DNA from: Streptomyces sp. DH12
GTDB taxonomy: Bacteria > Actinomycetota > Actinomycetes > Streptomycetales > Streptomycetaceae
NCBI RefSeq assembly: GCF_020873895.1
Contig: NZ_JAHWGT010000020.1
Coordinates: 62,001-126,000 of the forward strand
Direction: 5' to 3'
DNA: 64,000 nt
In this document: positions 32,549 through 41,185 of the stretch, in pieces
Layout: the number at the start of each line of letters is the position of its first letter
Numbering within the stretch: the first letter of the stretch is position 1
The notes under the pieces: model-generated
The model's input: the letters and a program-made list of their open reading frames with translations, nothing else
What the model was told of the DNA's origin: nothing
Databases searched by the model: none
Translations under genes and position numbers: made by a program

Positions 32549-33216
32549 GCGGTCCCCCTCGGGCGTACGAGCGTGCGACTCAGGGACCTCGCCGGGCCGG
32601 CTGCCCGGCATCCCTGCCGTTCCTCCGGATGCCCCGGGTCCACCCGGTCCATCCCCACCGGCCGAGACTCGGCCGGGCTGTGACCCGCGCCCGGGCGTGT
32701 CCGCGCACCGAGCGGGGCCTGACCGCCCGCGACGGCGCCCGTGGCGGCGCGCCTCGGGCGGGCGCCCGGGAGCCGGTGCGGCCGGTATGGACGGGAACCT
32801 CGCGGGTCCCGCACCATGCCGCCCTCGCGGCGCCTACGGCTTGTCCTACCCGCGCGGAAGCGCCGCCTCACGGCTGAGCCGACGAGTGGCCGTAACGCCT
32901 CCCCGGCGCCCGGCCGTAGCCCGCCGTCCGACACCGACGCGACGTCACAGGCCAAGCCGCGGCCACGCCGGGCCTCGCCCGGTCCCTTCCGGCGCCGCGC
33001 CCGGGCCGGACGCCTCGGGCCGAACGGCGCCGGCACGGCACGACGAGGACCGGCACCGCACCCCCGTGACGGGGTGCCTGCCGGTCCGGCGGCCTGGCCC
33101 TTGGGCCAGGGGCCCTGGTCCGGTCACCGAAGCCGTACCGGCCCGCCTTCCGGGAGCCGGCGCCACGCCGTGGCCCTGCCCCGGCGGAGACCGGGACGGG
33201 ACCTGCGGTCAGGGCG
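32549..33216. other. Long gap between bldG and its anti-sigma partner
   Basis: No frame here has a convincing RBS or family. The DNA is GC-rich with short palindromes, e.g. CCCTTGGGCCAGGGGCC near 33108-33124 (overlapping inverted TGGCCC/GGGCCA). The gap is unusually long for genes expected to be cotranscribed, so it may carry a second promoter for the anti-sigma gene or a processed spacer. Confidence 0.4.
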
Positions 33217-33570
33217 TCAGTCGGTGGCGGCGACGGCCTCGTCGACCGTCGTGTGGATGGGGAACACCTTCGTCAGACCGGTGATCCGGAAGATCTTCAG
33301 AATGCGCTCCTGGTTGCAGACGAGGCGCAACGAACCCTCATGGGCACGCACCCGCTTCAGGCCGCCCACGAGGACGCCGAGGCCGGTGGAGTCCAGGAAG
33401 TCCACGCCCTCCATGTCGACGACCAGGTGGTAGCTGCCGTCGTTCACCAACTCGACCAACTGCTCGCGCAGCTTGGGCGCGGTATACACATCAATCTCGC
33501 CACCGACCTCGACGACCGTACGGTCGCCACCAGGGCCGGACACATTGCGAGTCGACAGGGACAGGTCCAC
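33217..33570 (-). CDS. bldG: Anti-sigma factor antagonist BldG
   Basis: 117 aa STAS-domain protein, almost identical to the S. coelicolor BldG sequence as I remember it. It shows [40 protein letters not shown] (phosphoacceptor Ser61, equivalent to Ser57 there) and [18 protein letters not shown]. An extra four residues (GPGG region, about 12-15) account for the numbering shift. BldG phosphorylation controls its binding to anti-sigma factors, and mutants fail to form aerial hyphae or antibiotics. The GTG start follows GGAGG. It is divergent from the MrfA-like helicase with 78 bases between. Confidence 0.97.
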   Translation of the reverse strand: MDLSLSTRNVSGPGGDRTVVEVGGEIDVYTAPKLREQLVELVNDGSYHLVVDMEGVDFLDSTGLGVLVGGLKRVRAHEGSLRLVCNQERILKIFRITGLTKVFPIHTTVDEAVAATD

Positions 33571-33648
33571 GGATCCTCCAGCACCTTGCTATCGAGCGGT
33601 CGCCCCCGGGTCTCCCCAGCGGAGCCAGGAGGCGGATCGCCAGCCGCG

Positions 33649-36144
33649 ATGGCATTCAATCACTTACCAGCAGCCATGCACGACGCCTTGGGAGCATTGT
33701 CCGTCACGCCGGTGACACACTCGGTGTCGATGGCCAGGAATCACCGCCCCAGTCGTCCTCCCGAGAACGGGGACGCCCGCCCCTCTCCCGGTACGGTCCT
33801 CGACCGGCTCGCCGCGAGGGCGAACCGGGCTGCGCGCATCACTCATACGGAGCACCTGCCCCCGAGGGAGGGGCGCCATGCCGTATGGCCGGACCGCATC
33901 CGCCCGGAAGTGATCAACGCCATTCACCTGGCCGGCGTCGACCACCCGTGGGCCCACCAGGCGGCGGCCGCCGAGCACGCCCTGGACGGCGAGTCGGTCG
34001 TGATCGCCACGGGCACGGCGTCCGGCAAGTCCCTCGCTTATCTCGCGCCCGTCCTGTCCACGCTCCTGGACGGTTCGGAGGCGGCGAACGGGCGTGGCGC
34101 CACCGCCCTGTACCTCTCCCCCACCAAGGCGCTCGCCGCCGACCAGCTGCGCGCCGTGAAGGCGCTCGCCGCTCCCCTCGGCACCCGCGTCCGGCCGGCC
34201 GTGTACGACGGCGACACGCCGGTCGAGGAACGCGAGTGGGTCCGCCAGTACGCCAACTACGTGCTGACCAACCCCGACATGCTGCACCGGGGCGTACTCC
34301 CGTCCCACCCCCGCTGGTCCTCCTTCCTGCGCGCCCTGCGCTACGTCGTCATCGACGAATGCCACACCTACCGGGGCGTTTTCGGCTCGCACGTCGCCCA
34401 GGTGCTGCGCCGTCTGCGCCGCCTGTGCGCCCGATACGGCTCCGAGCCGGTCTTCCTCCTCGCCTCCGCCACCGCCGCGGAACCCGCCGCCGCCGCGTGC
34501 CGCCTCACCGGCCTGCCGGTGAGGGAGGTGGCCGACGACGCCTCCCCGCGCGGCGAACTGGTCTTCGCCCTGTGGGAGCCCCCGCTGACCGAGCTGCGGG
34601 GGGAGCACGGCGCGCCGGTACGCCGCACCGCCACCGCGGAGACCGCCGACCTGCTGACCGACCTGACGGTCCAGGGAGTGCGGTCGGTGGCGTTCGTCCG
34701 GTCACGTCGGGGGGCCGAACTGATCTCCGTGATCGCCCAGGAGCGGCTCGCCGAGGTGGACCGCTCCCTCGCCCGCCGGGTCGCCGCCTACCGGGGCGGC
34801 TACCTGCCAGAGGAGCGGCGGGCCCTGGAGCGGGCGCTCCACTCCGGCGAGCTGCTCGGCCTGGCCGCGACGACCGCCCTGGAGCTGGGCATCGACGTCT
34901 CGGGCCTGGACGCGGTCATCATCGCCGGGTACCCGGGGACGCGCGCGTCCCTGTGGCAGCAGGCCGGGCGCGCCGGACGGTCCGGCGAGGGCGCCCTGGC
35001 CGTGCTCGTCGCCCGCGACGACCCGCTCGACACCTACCTCGTCCACCACCCGGAGGCCCTGTTCCGCCGGCCGGTGGAGTCGACCGTCCTCGACCCGGAC
35101 AACCCGTACGTCCTCGCCCCCCATCTGTGCGCGGCGGCGGCCGAGGTCCCGCTGACCGACGGCGACCTGGAGCTGTTCGGCCCGTCCGCCCCCGACCTGC
35201 TGCCCCAGCTGGAGGGGGCCGGCCTGCTGCGCCGGCGCGTGTCCGGTTGGTACTGGACCCGACGTGAGCGGGCGGCCGACCTCGCCGACATCCGGGGCGC
35301 GGGCGGCACCCCGGTGCAGATCGTGGAAGCCGGTACCGGCCGTCTCCTCGGCACCGTCGACGCGGCGGCGGCCCACACCACCGTCCACGAGGGCGCCGTC
35401 CACCTCCACCAGGGCCGCACCCACCTCGTACGCCGGCTCGACCTGAAGGACTCCGTCGCCCTCGTGGAGGAGGCCGACCCCCCGTACTCCACCACCGCCC
35501 GCGACACCACCTCCATCTCCGTCCTGGAGACCGACACGCAGGTCCCGTGGGGTGACGGCCGGCTCTGCTACGGCTCCGTCGAGGTCACCAACCAGGTGGT
35601 CTCCTTCCTCCGCCGCCGGGTCATCACCGGCGAGGTCCTCGGTGAGACGAAGCTCGACCTCCCACCGCGCACCCTGCGCACCCGGGCCGTTTGGTGGACG
35701 GTGACGGAGGACCAGCTCGACGCGGCCCGCGTGAACCCCGAGCAGCTCGGCGGGGCGCTCCACGCGGCCGAACACGCCTCGATCGGCCTGCTGCCGCTCT
35801 TCGCCACCTGCGACCGCTGGGACATCGGCGGTGTGTCGGTCCCCCTGCACCCGGACACGCTGCTGCCCACGGTCTTCGTGTACGACGGCCACCCGGGCGG
35901 GGCCGGCTTCGCCGAGCGCGCCTTCCACACCGCCCGGGCGTGGCTGGAGGCGACCCGCGAGGCCATCGCGTCCTGCGAGTGCGAGGCGGGCTGCCCGTCC
36001 TGCATCCAGTCACCCAAGTGCGGCAACGGCAACGACCCCCTCCACAAGCGCGGCGCGGTACGCCTGCTCACCGAACTGCTGCGGGGCGCTCCCGAGGACC
36101 CGCGAGGTCGGGCGGTCGCCGTGGAGGAGGCACCGGGCGTCTAG
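33649..36144 (+). CDS. DEAD/DEAH helicase of the MrfA/YprA family with DUF1998 zinc motif
   Basis: 831 aa. Helicase core: Walker A VIATGTASGKSLAYLAPVL, YLSPTKALAADQL, DECH in YVVIDECHTYRG, ASATAAEP, and the second RecA domain ATTALELGIDVSGLDAVIIAG with QQAGRAGRSGEG. The C-terminal DUF1998 domain ends with four cysteines CECEAGCPSCIQSPKC. In Bacillus MrfA, the same architecture repairs mitomycin-type DNA damage. ATG 33649 has AGGAGG 16 bases upstream; in-frame ATGs at 33676 and about 33730 are alternatives. The 3' end overlaps the convergent Tad gene by 77 bases. Confidence 0.93.
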   Translation: MAFNHLPAAMHDALGALSVTPVTHSVSMARNHRPSRPPENGDARPSPGTVLDRLAARANRAARITHTEHLPPREGRHAVWPDRIRPEVINAIHLAGVDHPWAHQAAAAEHALDGESVVIATGTASGKSLAYLAPVLSTLLDGSEAANGRGATALYLSPTKALAADQLRAVKALAAPLGTRVRPAVYDGDTPVEEREWVRQYANYVLTNPDMLHRGVLPSHPRWSSFLRALRYVVIDECHTYRGVFGSHVAQVLRRLRRLCARYGSEPVFLLASATAAEPAAAACRLTGLPVREVADDASPRGELVFALWEPPLTELRGEHGAPVRRTATAETADLLTDLTVQGVRSVAFVRSRRGAELISVIAQERLAEVDRSLARRVAAYRGGYLPEERRALERALHSGELLGLAATTALELGIDVSGLDAVIIAGYPGTRASLWQQAGRAGRSGEGALAVLVARDDPLDTYLVHHPEALFRRPVESTVLDPDNPYVLAPHLCAAAAEVPLTDGDLELFGPSAPDLLPQLEGAGLLRRRVSGWYWTRRERAADLADIRGAGGTPVQIVEAGTGRLLGTVDAAAAHTTVHEGAVHLHQGRTHLVRRLDLKDSVALVEEADPPYSTTARDTTSISVLETDTQVPWGDGRLCYGSVEVTNQVVSFLRRRVITGEVLGETKLDLPPRTLRTRAVWWTVTEDQLDAARVNPEQLGGALHAAEHASIGLLPLFATCDRWDIGGVSVPLHPDTLLPTVFVYDGHPGGAGFAERAFHTARAWLEATREAIASCECEAGCPSCIQSPKCGNGNDPLHKRGAVRLLTELLRGAPEDPRGRAVAVEEAPGV

Positions 36145-36559
36145 CGCCCGCCGGGCCCGACGACCGAGCAGCAGCCGCTCGCGAACCCGGCCACGTCCCG
36201 CCGGCCCCCGGCGCCCCCGGCCACGCCTCGGGAGGGCCGGCGCGGGACCTGACCTCCGGCGCGTACGGGCCGAACCTTGCCCGGGCCGTCACCTCGGCGA
36301 TCTCGCCGCGCACGTCACACCGCGCCACTTCGGCACGCTGCGCGCGGGCGACCCGTGCCGCCGCCCGGCACGCCTCGTCAGCGCCCTGCAGTGCCCGGTC
36401 GGCCGCCGCGAGGGCGGCCAGGTCGGCGGCTCCGCCGGCCCTGTGCCGGGCGGTCACGGCCTGCCCCAGGGCCAGTACCGCCGCGAAGACGACGCACAGC
36501 GCTCCCGCCGCCAGGGCCGCCCACACGCTGGCCGAGCCCCGGTCCCGGCCACGGGTCAG
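36068..36559 (-). CDS. Rv3654c/TadE-like minor pilin-type membrane protein
   Basis: About 163 aa. The core DRGSASVWAALAAGALCVVFAA has a prepilin-like Gly-Ser site followed by one hydrophobic helix. GGAADLAALAAADRALQG and the cysteine pair in DEACRAAARVARA and EVARCDVRGE match the helicase/secretion-neighbourhood TadE-like family. It is part of the tad cluster, immediately downstream of TadE. No ATG or GTG sits at the expected place: the frame opens at a CTG that overlaps the upstream TGA (CTGA), so the start is uncertain and could lie about 70 bases upstream at a GTG. The low-complexity C-terminus overlaps the helicase gene. Confidence 0.65.
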   Translation of the reverse strand: MTRGRDRGSASVWAALAAGALCVVFAAVLALGQAVTARHRAGGAADLAALAAADRALQGADEACRAAARVARAQRAEVARCDVRGEIAEVTARARFGPYAPEVRSRAGPPEAWPGAPGAGGTWPGSRAAAARSSGPAGARRPVPPPRRPPDLAGPRERPAAVR

Positions 36560-37047
36560 TCCGGCCCGCTCGCGGTCGGGGCGGCCACCGTGTCCTCCGC
36601 CAGGGCGGCCGCCTCCGCGCGGAGCGTCATCGTCCACGGGGCCGGGCCGGGCGCGGGCGCCTCCACCCGCACCCGCCACAACTCGCCGACCCGCTCCAGG
36701 ACCACGTCCGCCCCCTGCGGGGCCGCGGCACGAGCGGCGGCCAGCACCGACTGCTCCGGCTCCGAGCGGGCCGCCGCCCGGGCTCCCGCACGGGCCGCGT
36801 CCACGCACTGGATCTGCGCGGCCCCCGCGACGATCCCCCACAGCAGGGTCAGGGTGAAGAGCACCAGGGCCGGCATGGCCAGGGCCGCCTCGGCCGTCAC
36901 GGACCCCCGATCGGCCCGGCTCCCGACGCGCGGGCCCTTCCCGGTGGCCCGCCGCTGGGCGACGGGGTCCGGGCAGGTGGGCTGCGGGCGGGCCGACTGC
37001 GGGGCAATGAGCCGCGGGCGGGCCGGCTGCGGCGGGGCGGGGCTCAG
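36556..37047 (-). CDS. TadE-like pseudopilin
   Basis: About 163 aa. RADRGSVTAEAALAMPALVLFTL is the TadE prepilin site plus helix (Gly before Ser, Glu at +5; first 20 residues are the key part). QCVDAARAGARAAARSE and a beta-rich C-terminus (VLERVGELWRVRVEAPAPG) follow. It is a minor pilin of Flp/Tad-type secretion. The reading frame is open well upstream, but the preceding DUF4244 gene ends at 37044, so a start at or after about 37047 is expected. Only CTG (overlapping TGA) or an internal GTG inside the prepilin motif is available. Confidence 0.7.
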   Translation of the reverse strand: MSPAPPQPARPRLIAPQSARPQPTCPDPVAQRRATGKGPRVGSRADRGSVTAEAALAMPALVLFTLTLLWGIVAGAAQIQCVDAARAGARAAARSEPEQSVLAAARAAAPQGADVVLERVGELWRVRVEAPAPGPAPWTMTLRAEAAALAEDTVAAPTASGPD

Positions 37048-37364
37048 AAGGGCGCATCGAGGGCCTTCTCGATCACCGACGTCAGTCCCGCCGAGACGGC
37101 TCCGCTCGTGACGACCTTGTACAGCACGGCGGCGAAGGCGCACGCGGCAATCGTGCCCATCGCGTACTCGGCCGTGCTCATGCCCGCGTCCCCGCCGGCC
37201 CCGGCCCGAACGGCCGACCAGCGCCGCCTCGTCCACCCGGCCCACCCGGCCCACCCGATCCGCTCGGTCCGCCTCGTCCACCCGGCCCACCCGATCCGCC
37301 TGGTTCGCCCGGTTCGCCCGGTCCGCTCGGTCCACTTCGTCCACTCCGTCGTTCGTCGCCCCAT
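37044..37364 (-). CDS. DUF4244 / Flp pilin-like protein with Trp/Arg-rich repeat insertion
   Basis: 106 aa. ATG 37364 is preceded by an excellent AAAGGAGATCGCC. The C-terminal half, GMSTAEYAMGTIAACAFAAV and LYKVVTSGAVS, is the DUF4244 family with a Flp-like prepilin site (Gly-Met-Ser-Thr-Ala-Glu-Tyr) and single helix; it is probably the major pilin of the tad system. The N-terminal 55 residues are unusual: repeated WT-(E/R)RTGRTGR and RIGWAGWTRR units from a DNA tandem repeat at about 37225-37345, replacing a short leader. Prepilin leaders are normally brief and basic, so this one would be exceptionally long. Confidence 0.8.
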   Translation of the reverse strand: MGRRTTEWTKWTERTGRTGRTRRIGWAGWTRRTERIGWAGWAGWTRRRWSAVRAGAGGDAGMSTAEYAMGTIAACAFAAVLYKVVTSGAVSAGLTSVIEKALDAPF

Positions 37365-37429
37365 GGCGATCTCCTTTCGTCCGTCGTCGTCATGTGGTGC
37401 CGCACCCGCACCGGTGCGGAGCAGGCGCC

Positions 37430-38203
37430 TCACAGGAGGCGTCCGGCCAGTCCGATGACGACCGGCGCGACACCGACCGCCAGGAACGCGGGCAGGAAGC
37501 ACAGGCCCACCGGGGCCGTGATCAGGACCTGGGTGCGCTGGGCGCGGGCCGCGGCGGCGCGCGCCTGGTCGGCCCGCAGTCCGGCGGCCAGTCGGGTGAC
37601 CGGCCCGGCCGCCGGGGCTCCCGTCGCCGCGGCGCGCTCCAGGCAGCGGGCCAGCGGGCGCGCCCCCGGCACGTCGCCGAACCGGCCCCACGCCTCGCCC
37701 GGGTCGCCGCCGAGCGCCAGTTCGGCGGCTGTCCGTCCGAGCCGCTCACCGAGGGGGCCGCCCATGGAACGGCCCACCGCTTCGGCGGCCTCACGGGGGC
37801 CCGCTCCGGCCGACAGGCAGGCGGCCAGGAGTTCCGCCGCCGGCGGCAGCCGGCGCGCGGCCTCGGTGTCGCCGGTGTCGGGGCGCGGCCGCCGCTGCCA
37901 TCTGTGGACGCCGTAGGCCGCGGCGGCACCGATCAGGCAGCCCGCGGTCCCGCCGATCAACAGCCACCCGGCGCTCAGGGCCGCCGCGGGGGTCGTCCAC
38001 GGGGCACAGGCCAACCGTGCCCGCCCACCGCGCCACCGCGCGGGAGGCCGCTCGGGGCGGGTTCCTCCCAGGGCGGTCAGCCGTCGGCAGGCCCGTACGG
38101 CGCGCCGGGCCCGGGCCGTCACCCAGGCCGCGCACAGGGCACTTCCCAGGAGGGTCGCGACTGTCCACAGGCGGTGGACAACCTCGGCGGTGTCGGCGTT
38201 CAC
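37430..38203 (-). CDS. tadC: Type II secretion F-domain protein, TadC-like
   Basis: 257 aa inner-membrane platform protein. Hydrophobic segments at about 15-35, 70-95 and the C-terminal 225-255 flank a T2SSF helical domain: LPPAAELLAACLSAGAGPREAAEAV, LERAAATGAPAAGPVTRLAA and RAQRTQVLITAPVGLCFLPAF (first part of each is diagnostic). It works with TadB and the TadA ATPase to assemble Flp pili. Its GTG overlaps the TadB stop, so the pair is translationally coupled. Confidence 0.82.
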   Translation of the reverse strand: MNADTAEVVHRLWTVATLLGSALCAAWVTARARRAVRACRRLTALGGTRPERPPARWRGGRARLACAPWTTPAAALSAGWLLIGGTAGCLIGAAAAYGVHRWQRRPRPDTGDTEAARRLPPAAELLAACLSAGAGPREAAEAVGRSMGGPLGERLGRTAAELALGGDPGEAWGRFGDVPGARPLARCLERAAATGAPAAGPVTRLAAGLRADQARAAAARAQRTQVLITAPVGLCFLPAFLAVGVAPVVIGLAGRLL

Positions 38204-39066
38204 GGCTCCTCACCGGCCTCGACGATGCGCCGGGCCCACCACAGGCCGGCGGCTTCCAGCGCACCGCCCAGCAGGAGGCAGCCCCAGCCCGCCGGGGTGT
38301 GCAGGAGGACGTGGAGCGGTCGGGCTCCGAGGGCGGCCCCCATGGCGAGGGCTGCCAAGGGCAGCAGCGCGAGCAGTACGACAGTCGCCCAGGCCCCGCT
38401 CAGCTCCGCCCGCAGGCGCTCCCGCTGCTCTCGCCGGTCGCGCAGGGCGGCCTCCAATCGGTCGAGCCCGGCGGCCAGCCCGGCGCCCCCGTCCACCGCC
38501 ACCTGCCAGCACGCCGCGAGCCCGGCCAGCCCGTCCGCCCCGTCCGCGTCCGCCGCGCGTCTCAGCGCGTCCGGGACGTCTCCGCCGAAGCGCGCGGCCG
38601 CCAGTACGGCTGCCTCCCCCGCGCCCAGCGCCCCGGTGCTCCGGGCCGCGAACCTGAGGGCCTGGACGGGCTGGCAACCGGCACGGAGTTCGGCGGCGAC
38701 GGCGGCGCACAGCGCGATCACTCCGTCGGTACGCAGGTCGCGCTCCTTGGCGCGTGCCCTCGCCCGGAGCCGCCGCCTCACCAGCGGGACCGCCGCGAGC
38801 CCGGCCGGAAGGGGGATCGGTGATCCGCCCAGGAGGGCGAGCGCCACGGCGGCGGGGAGGCACAGCCACTCCGGCCCGAGTCCCGACCAGGGCCTTCCGA
38901 ACGGCCACCGGACGGCGGATGCCGGCTCGATGGTCGCCGACTCGGTGGCCGCGCCACCGGTGAACAGCGCTCTGCCGCGCCGTGCCCCACGGGCGCCGCC
39001 GGTATGGAGCCAGACCGCCGCGCCCAGGCACAGCACCGCCCCCGACACGGGTCCGACCGTCACCAT
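38200..39066 (-). CDS. tadB: Type II secretion F-domain protein, TadB-like
   Basis: 288 aa. ATG 39066 overlaps the TadA stop (ATGGTGA), the usual coupling in this operon. It carries an N-terminal helix (VSGAVLCLGAAVWLHTGG), mid-protein helices and a T2SSF domain: DLRTDGVIALCAAVAAELRAG, DALRRAADADGADGLAGLAAC and AELSGAWATVVLLALLPLAA. With TadC it forms the membrane platform for pilus assembly. Confidence 0.82.
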   Translation of the reverse strand: MVTVGPVSGAVLCLGAAVWLHTGGARGARRGRALFTGGAATESATIEPASAVRWPFGRPWSGLGPEWLCLPAAVALALLGGSPIPLPAGLAAVPLVRRRLRARARAKERDLRTDGVIALCAAVAAELRAGCQPVQALRFAARSTGALGAGEAAVLAAARFGGDVPDALRRAADADGADGLAGLAACWQVAVDGGAGLAAGLDRLEAALRDRREQRERLRAELSGAWATVVLLALLPLAALAMGAALGARPLHVLLHTPAGWGCLLLGGALEAAGLWWARRIVEAGEEP

Positions 39067-39635
39067 CGCGTACCTCCGATCAGCGTGCGCAGCCGCTCCC
39101 AGCCGCGCTCCTCGACGAACCCCGCCGGCGCCCACCGCAGCGCGGGGACCGTCACGACCAGTCCGTCGGGGCGTCGTCGGAGTACGTGGACCTCAGCGAC
39201 GCGCCGCTGCCCGCCGGGGGCCCGGACGAGGTGGACGACCGCCGAAAGCCCGGCGGCCAGTTGGCTGTGCAGGGCGGCCCGGTCCAGCCCCGCGGTCGTC
39301 CCCAGGGCCTCCAGACGGGCGGGTACGTCCCCGGCCGTGTTGGCGTGCACGGTGCCGCAGCCGCCTTCGTGGCCGGTGTTGAGGGCGGCGAGGAGGTCGG
39401 CCACCTCCGCTCCCCGCACCTCCCCCACGACGAGCCGGTCCGGCCGCATCCGCAGCGCCTGGCGCACCAGGTCCCGCAGCGTCACCCGCCCGGCCCCCTC
39501 CTGGTTCGGCGGTCGTGCCTCCAGCCGGACGACGTGCGGGTGGTCGGGGCGCAGCTCCGCCGAGTCCTCGGCCAGGACGATCCGCTCCCGCTCCCCCACC
39601 AGGCTCAACAACGCCGCCAGCAGCGTCGTCTTCCC
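39060..39635 (-). pseudogene. tadA: TadA/CpaF-type secretion ATPase, 5' part removed by prophage integration
   Basis: The intact C-terminal half begins inside the P-loop (GKTTLLAALLSLVGERERIV) and continues with EDSAELRPDHPHVVRLEARP, Walker B RPDRLVVGEVRGAEVADLL and the His box GCGTVHANTAGDVPARLEAL. Upstream of the Gly codon (39633-39635) the sequence no longer resembles any TadA: GxGxGKTT has become DNFGKTT. The adjoining 40 bases run straight into the integrase gene. The N-terminal half must lie beyond the right end of the prophage. Without it no ATPase can be made, so the downstream tad genes probably have no motor. Confidence 0.9.
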
Positions 39636-39653
39636 GAAGTTGTCGTCAAGACG
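39627..39653. other. Prophage left attachment site (attL) region
   Basis: The join between tadA-like and phage sequence lies near 39633-39641. CGTCTT (39627-39632) and AAGACG (39648-39653) are inverted arms around a 15-base centre, as often seen in serine-integrase att sites. The exact crossover dinucleotide cannot be fixed without attR or an uninterrupted tadA. Confidence 0.7.
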
Positions 39654-39679
39654 CCTTTGTTCGGGCACACTAGGTGTGC

Positions 39680-41167
39680 ATGAAGACCACCCGCACGGTC
39701 AACGGCCGGGTCCGCGCCGTCATCTACGTCCGCATCAGCCAGGACCGTTCCGGCGCCCACCTGGGCGTCGACCGACAGCGCGAGGACTGCGAGGCCCTCG
39801 CCGAGCGGAACGGGTGGGCCGTCGTCGAGACCTACGTCGACAACGACATGTCGGCGTACAGCGGCAAGCCGCGCAAGGACTACCGGCGCATGCTCGCCGA
39901 CCTCGAGGACGGCGTAGCCACCATCGTCATCGCCTGGCACACCGACCGGCTCCACCGCTCGCCCACCGAGCTGGAGGAGTACATCGACATCTCGGAGCGC
40001 CGCGGCGTGACGACCCACACCTGCCAGGCCGGGCCCATCGACTTGGCCACACCGTCGGGTCGCATGGTCGCTCGGATGCTCGGCGCCGTCGCGCGGCACG
40101 AGTCGGAGCACAAGGCCGAGCGCGTGGCCCGGGCCCGCTTGCAGAAGGCGAGGGCGGGTGAATGGGGCGGCGGCATCCGGCCGTTCGGCTGGGGCGTGCC
40201 GACCGGCGAGACGACCACGAAGGTCGACAGGCGGACCGGCAAGGAGATCCAGGTGCCCGTCCTGGACATGAACAGGCTCGTCCCGGAAGAGGCCGCGGCC
40301 GTTGAGCACGGCACCAACAGCCTGTTGGCCGGCGGGTCCGTCAACGCGTTCATGAGGTGGCTCGCCGACAAGGGGCTGACCACTACGCGCGGCAACCCGA
40401 TCACCCAGCAAGAGGCACGGGACATGCTGGTGCGCCCGAGGAACGCCGGGATCGCCGTATACAGGGGCGAGGAGATCGGCCGCGGCGCGTGGGAGCCGAT
40501 CGTCGACGAGGCGCGCTTCAGGGCCGTCGTGGCGGTCCTGTCCGACCCGTCACGCCGCACCACCCCCGGCCCTGAGCCGAAGTGGTTCGGGTCGATGATC
40601 TACAGGTGCGGCATCGACGGCTGCGACAAGACGATGATCAGCACCCGGTCCGGCGGTGCCCGCCACTCCACCTACCGGTGCCAGACCCGGCACGCCGGCG
40701 GCCGCCGTGGCGACAAGCTCGACGAGTACGTACAGGACCTCATCATCGAGCGCCTGTCGCGGCCGGACGCCCACGATCTCCTCCTGCCGGGACCCGACGA
40801 CGCAAACGTGGCCGACCTCCAGGCGGAGAGCGAGCAGATCCGGCGGCGCCTCACGGACCTCGCCGGGCTGTTCGGCTCGGGGCAGATCACGATGGCGCAG
40901 TTCACCGAGGGTTCGGACGCGGCGCGAGCCCAGCTGGAGGGGGTCAACCGGCAGCTCGGCAAGGCGGCGCTGAAGGACCCGCTGGTTCCGCTCGTCGGAG
41001 CGCCTGACGTGCGGGCCGCCTGGAAGGCCACACCGCTGGATCAACAGCGCGCGGTGCTGCGTGCCCTGATGACGGTCACAGTGCGGCCGGCGCGGCGCGG
41101 CCGCATGCCCGACGGCGGGTATTTCGACTACGAGACCATCGACATCGCTTGGCTCCGGAATGGATGA
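39680..41167 (+). CDS. int: Large serine recombinase, prophage integrase
   Basis: 495 aa from ATG 39680 (a GTG two codons earlier is possible). The resolvase domain (about 10-155) has AVIYVRISQDRSG with nucleophile Ser20, GVDRQREDCEALAE, and AWHTDRLHRSPTELEEY. The recombinase domain follows (GGGIRPFGWGVPTGETT, LADKGLTTTRGNPITQQ), then a zinc domain with cysteines in YRCGIDGCDKTM and YRCQTRHAGG, then a coiled-coil region (LQAESEQIRRRLTDLAGLFG) typical of phiC31/TG1-class integrases. It catalyses attP x attB recombination without ends homology. It begins only about 30 bases from attL, so excision would separate it from any host promoter. Confidence 0.96.
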   Translation: MKTTRTVNGRVRAVIYVRISQDRSGAHLGVDRQREDCEALAERNGWAVVETYVDNDMSAYSGKPRKDYRRMLADLEDGVATIVIAWHTDRLHRSPTELEEYIDISERRGVTTHTCQAGPIDLATPSGRMVARMLGAVARHESEHKAERVARARLQKARAGEWGGGIRPFGWGVPTGETTTKVDRRTGKEIQVPVLDMNRLVPEEAAAVEHGTNSLLAGGSVNAFMRWLADKGLTTTRGNPITQQEARDMLVRPRNAGIAVYRGEEIGRGAWEPIVDEARFRAVVAVLSDPSRRTTPGPEPKWFGSMIYRCGIDGCDKTMISTRSGGARHSTYRCQTRHAGGRRGDKLDEYVQDLIIERLSRPDAHDLLLPGPDDANVADLQAESEQIRRRLTDLAGLFGSGQITMAQFTEGSDAARAQLEGVNRQLGKAALKDPLVPLVGAPDVRAAWKATPLDQQRAVLRALMTVTVRPARRGRMPDGGYFDYETIDIAWLRNG

Positions 41168-41185
41168 ACCTCCGCGCACCGATTC

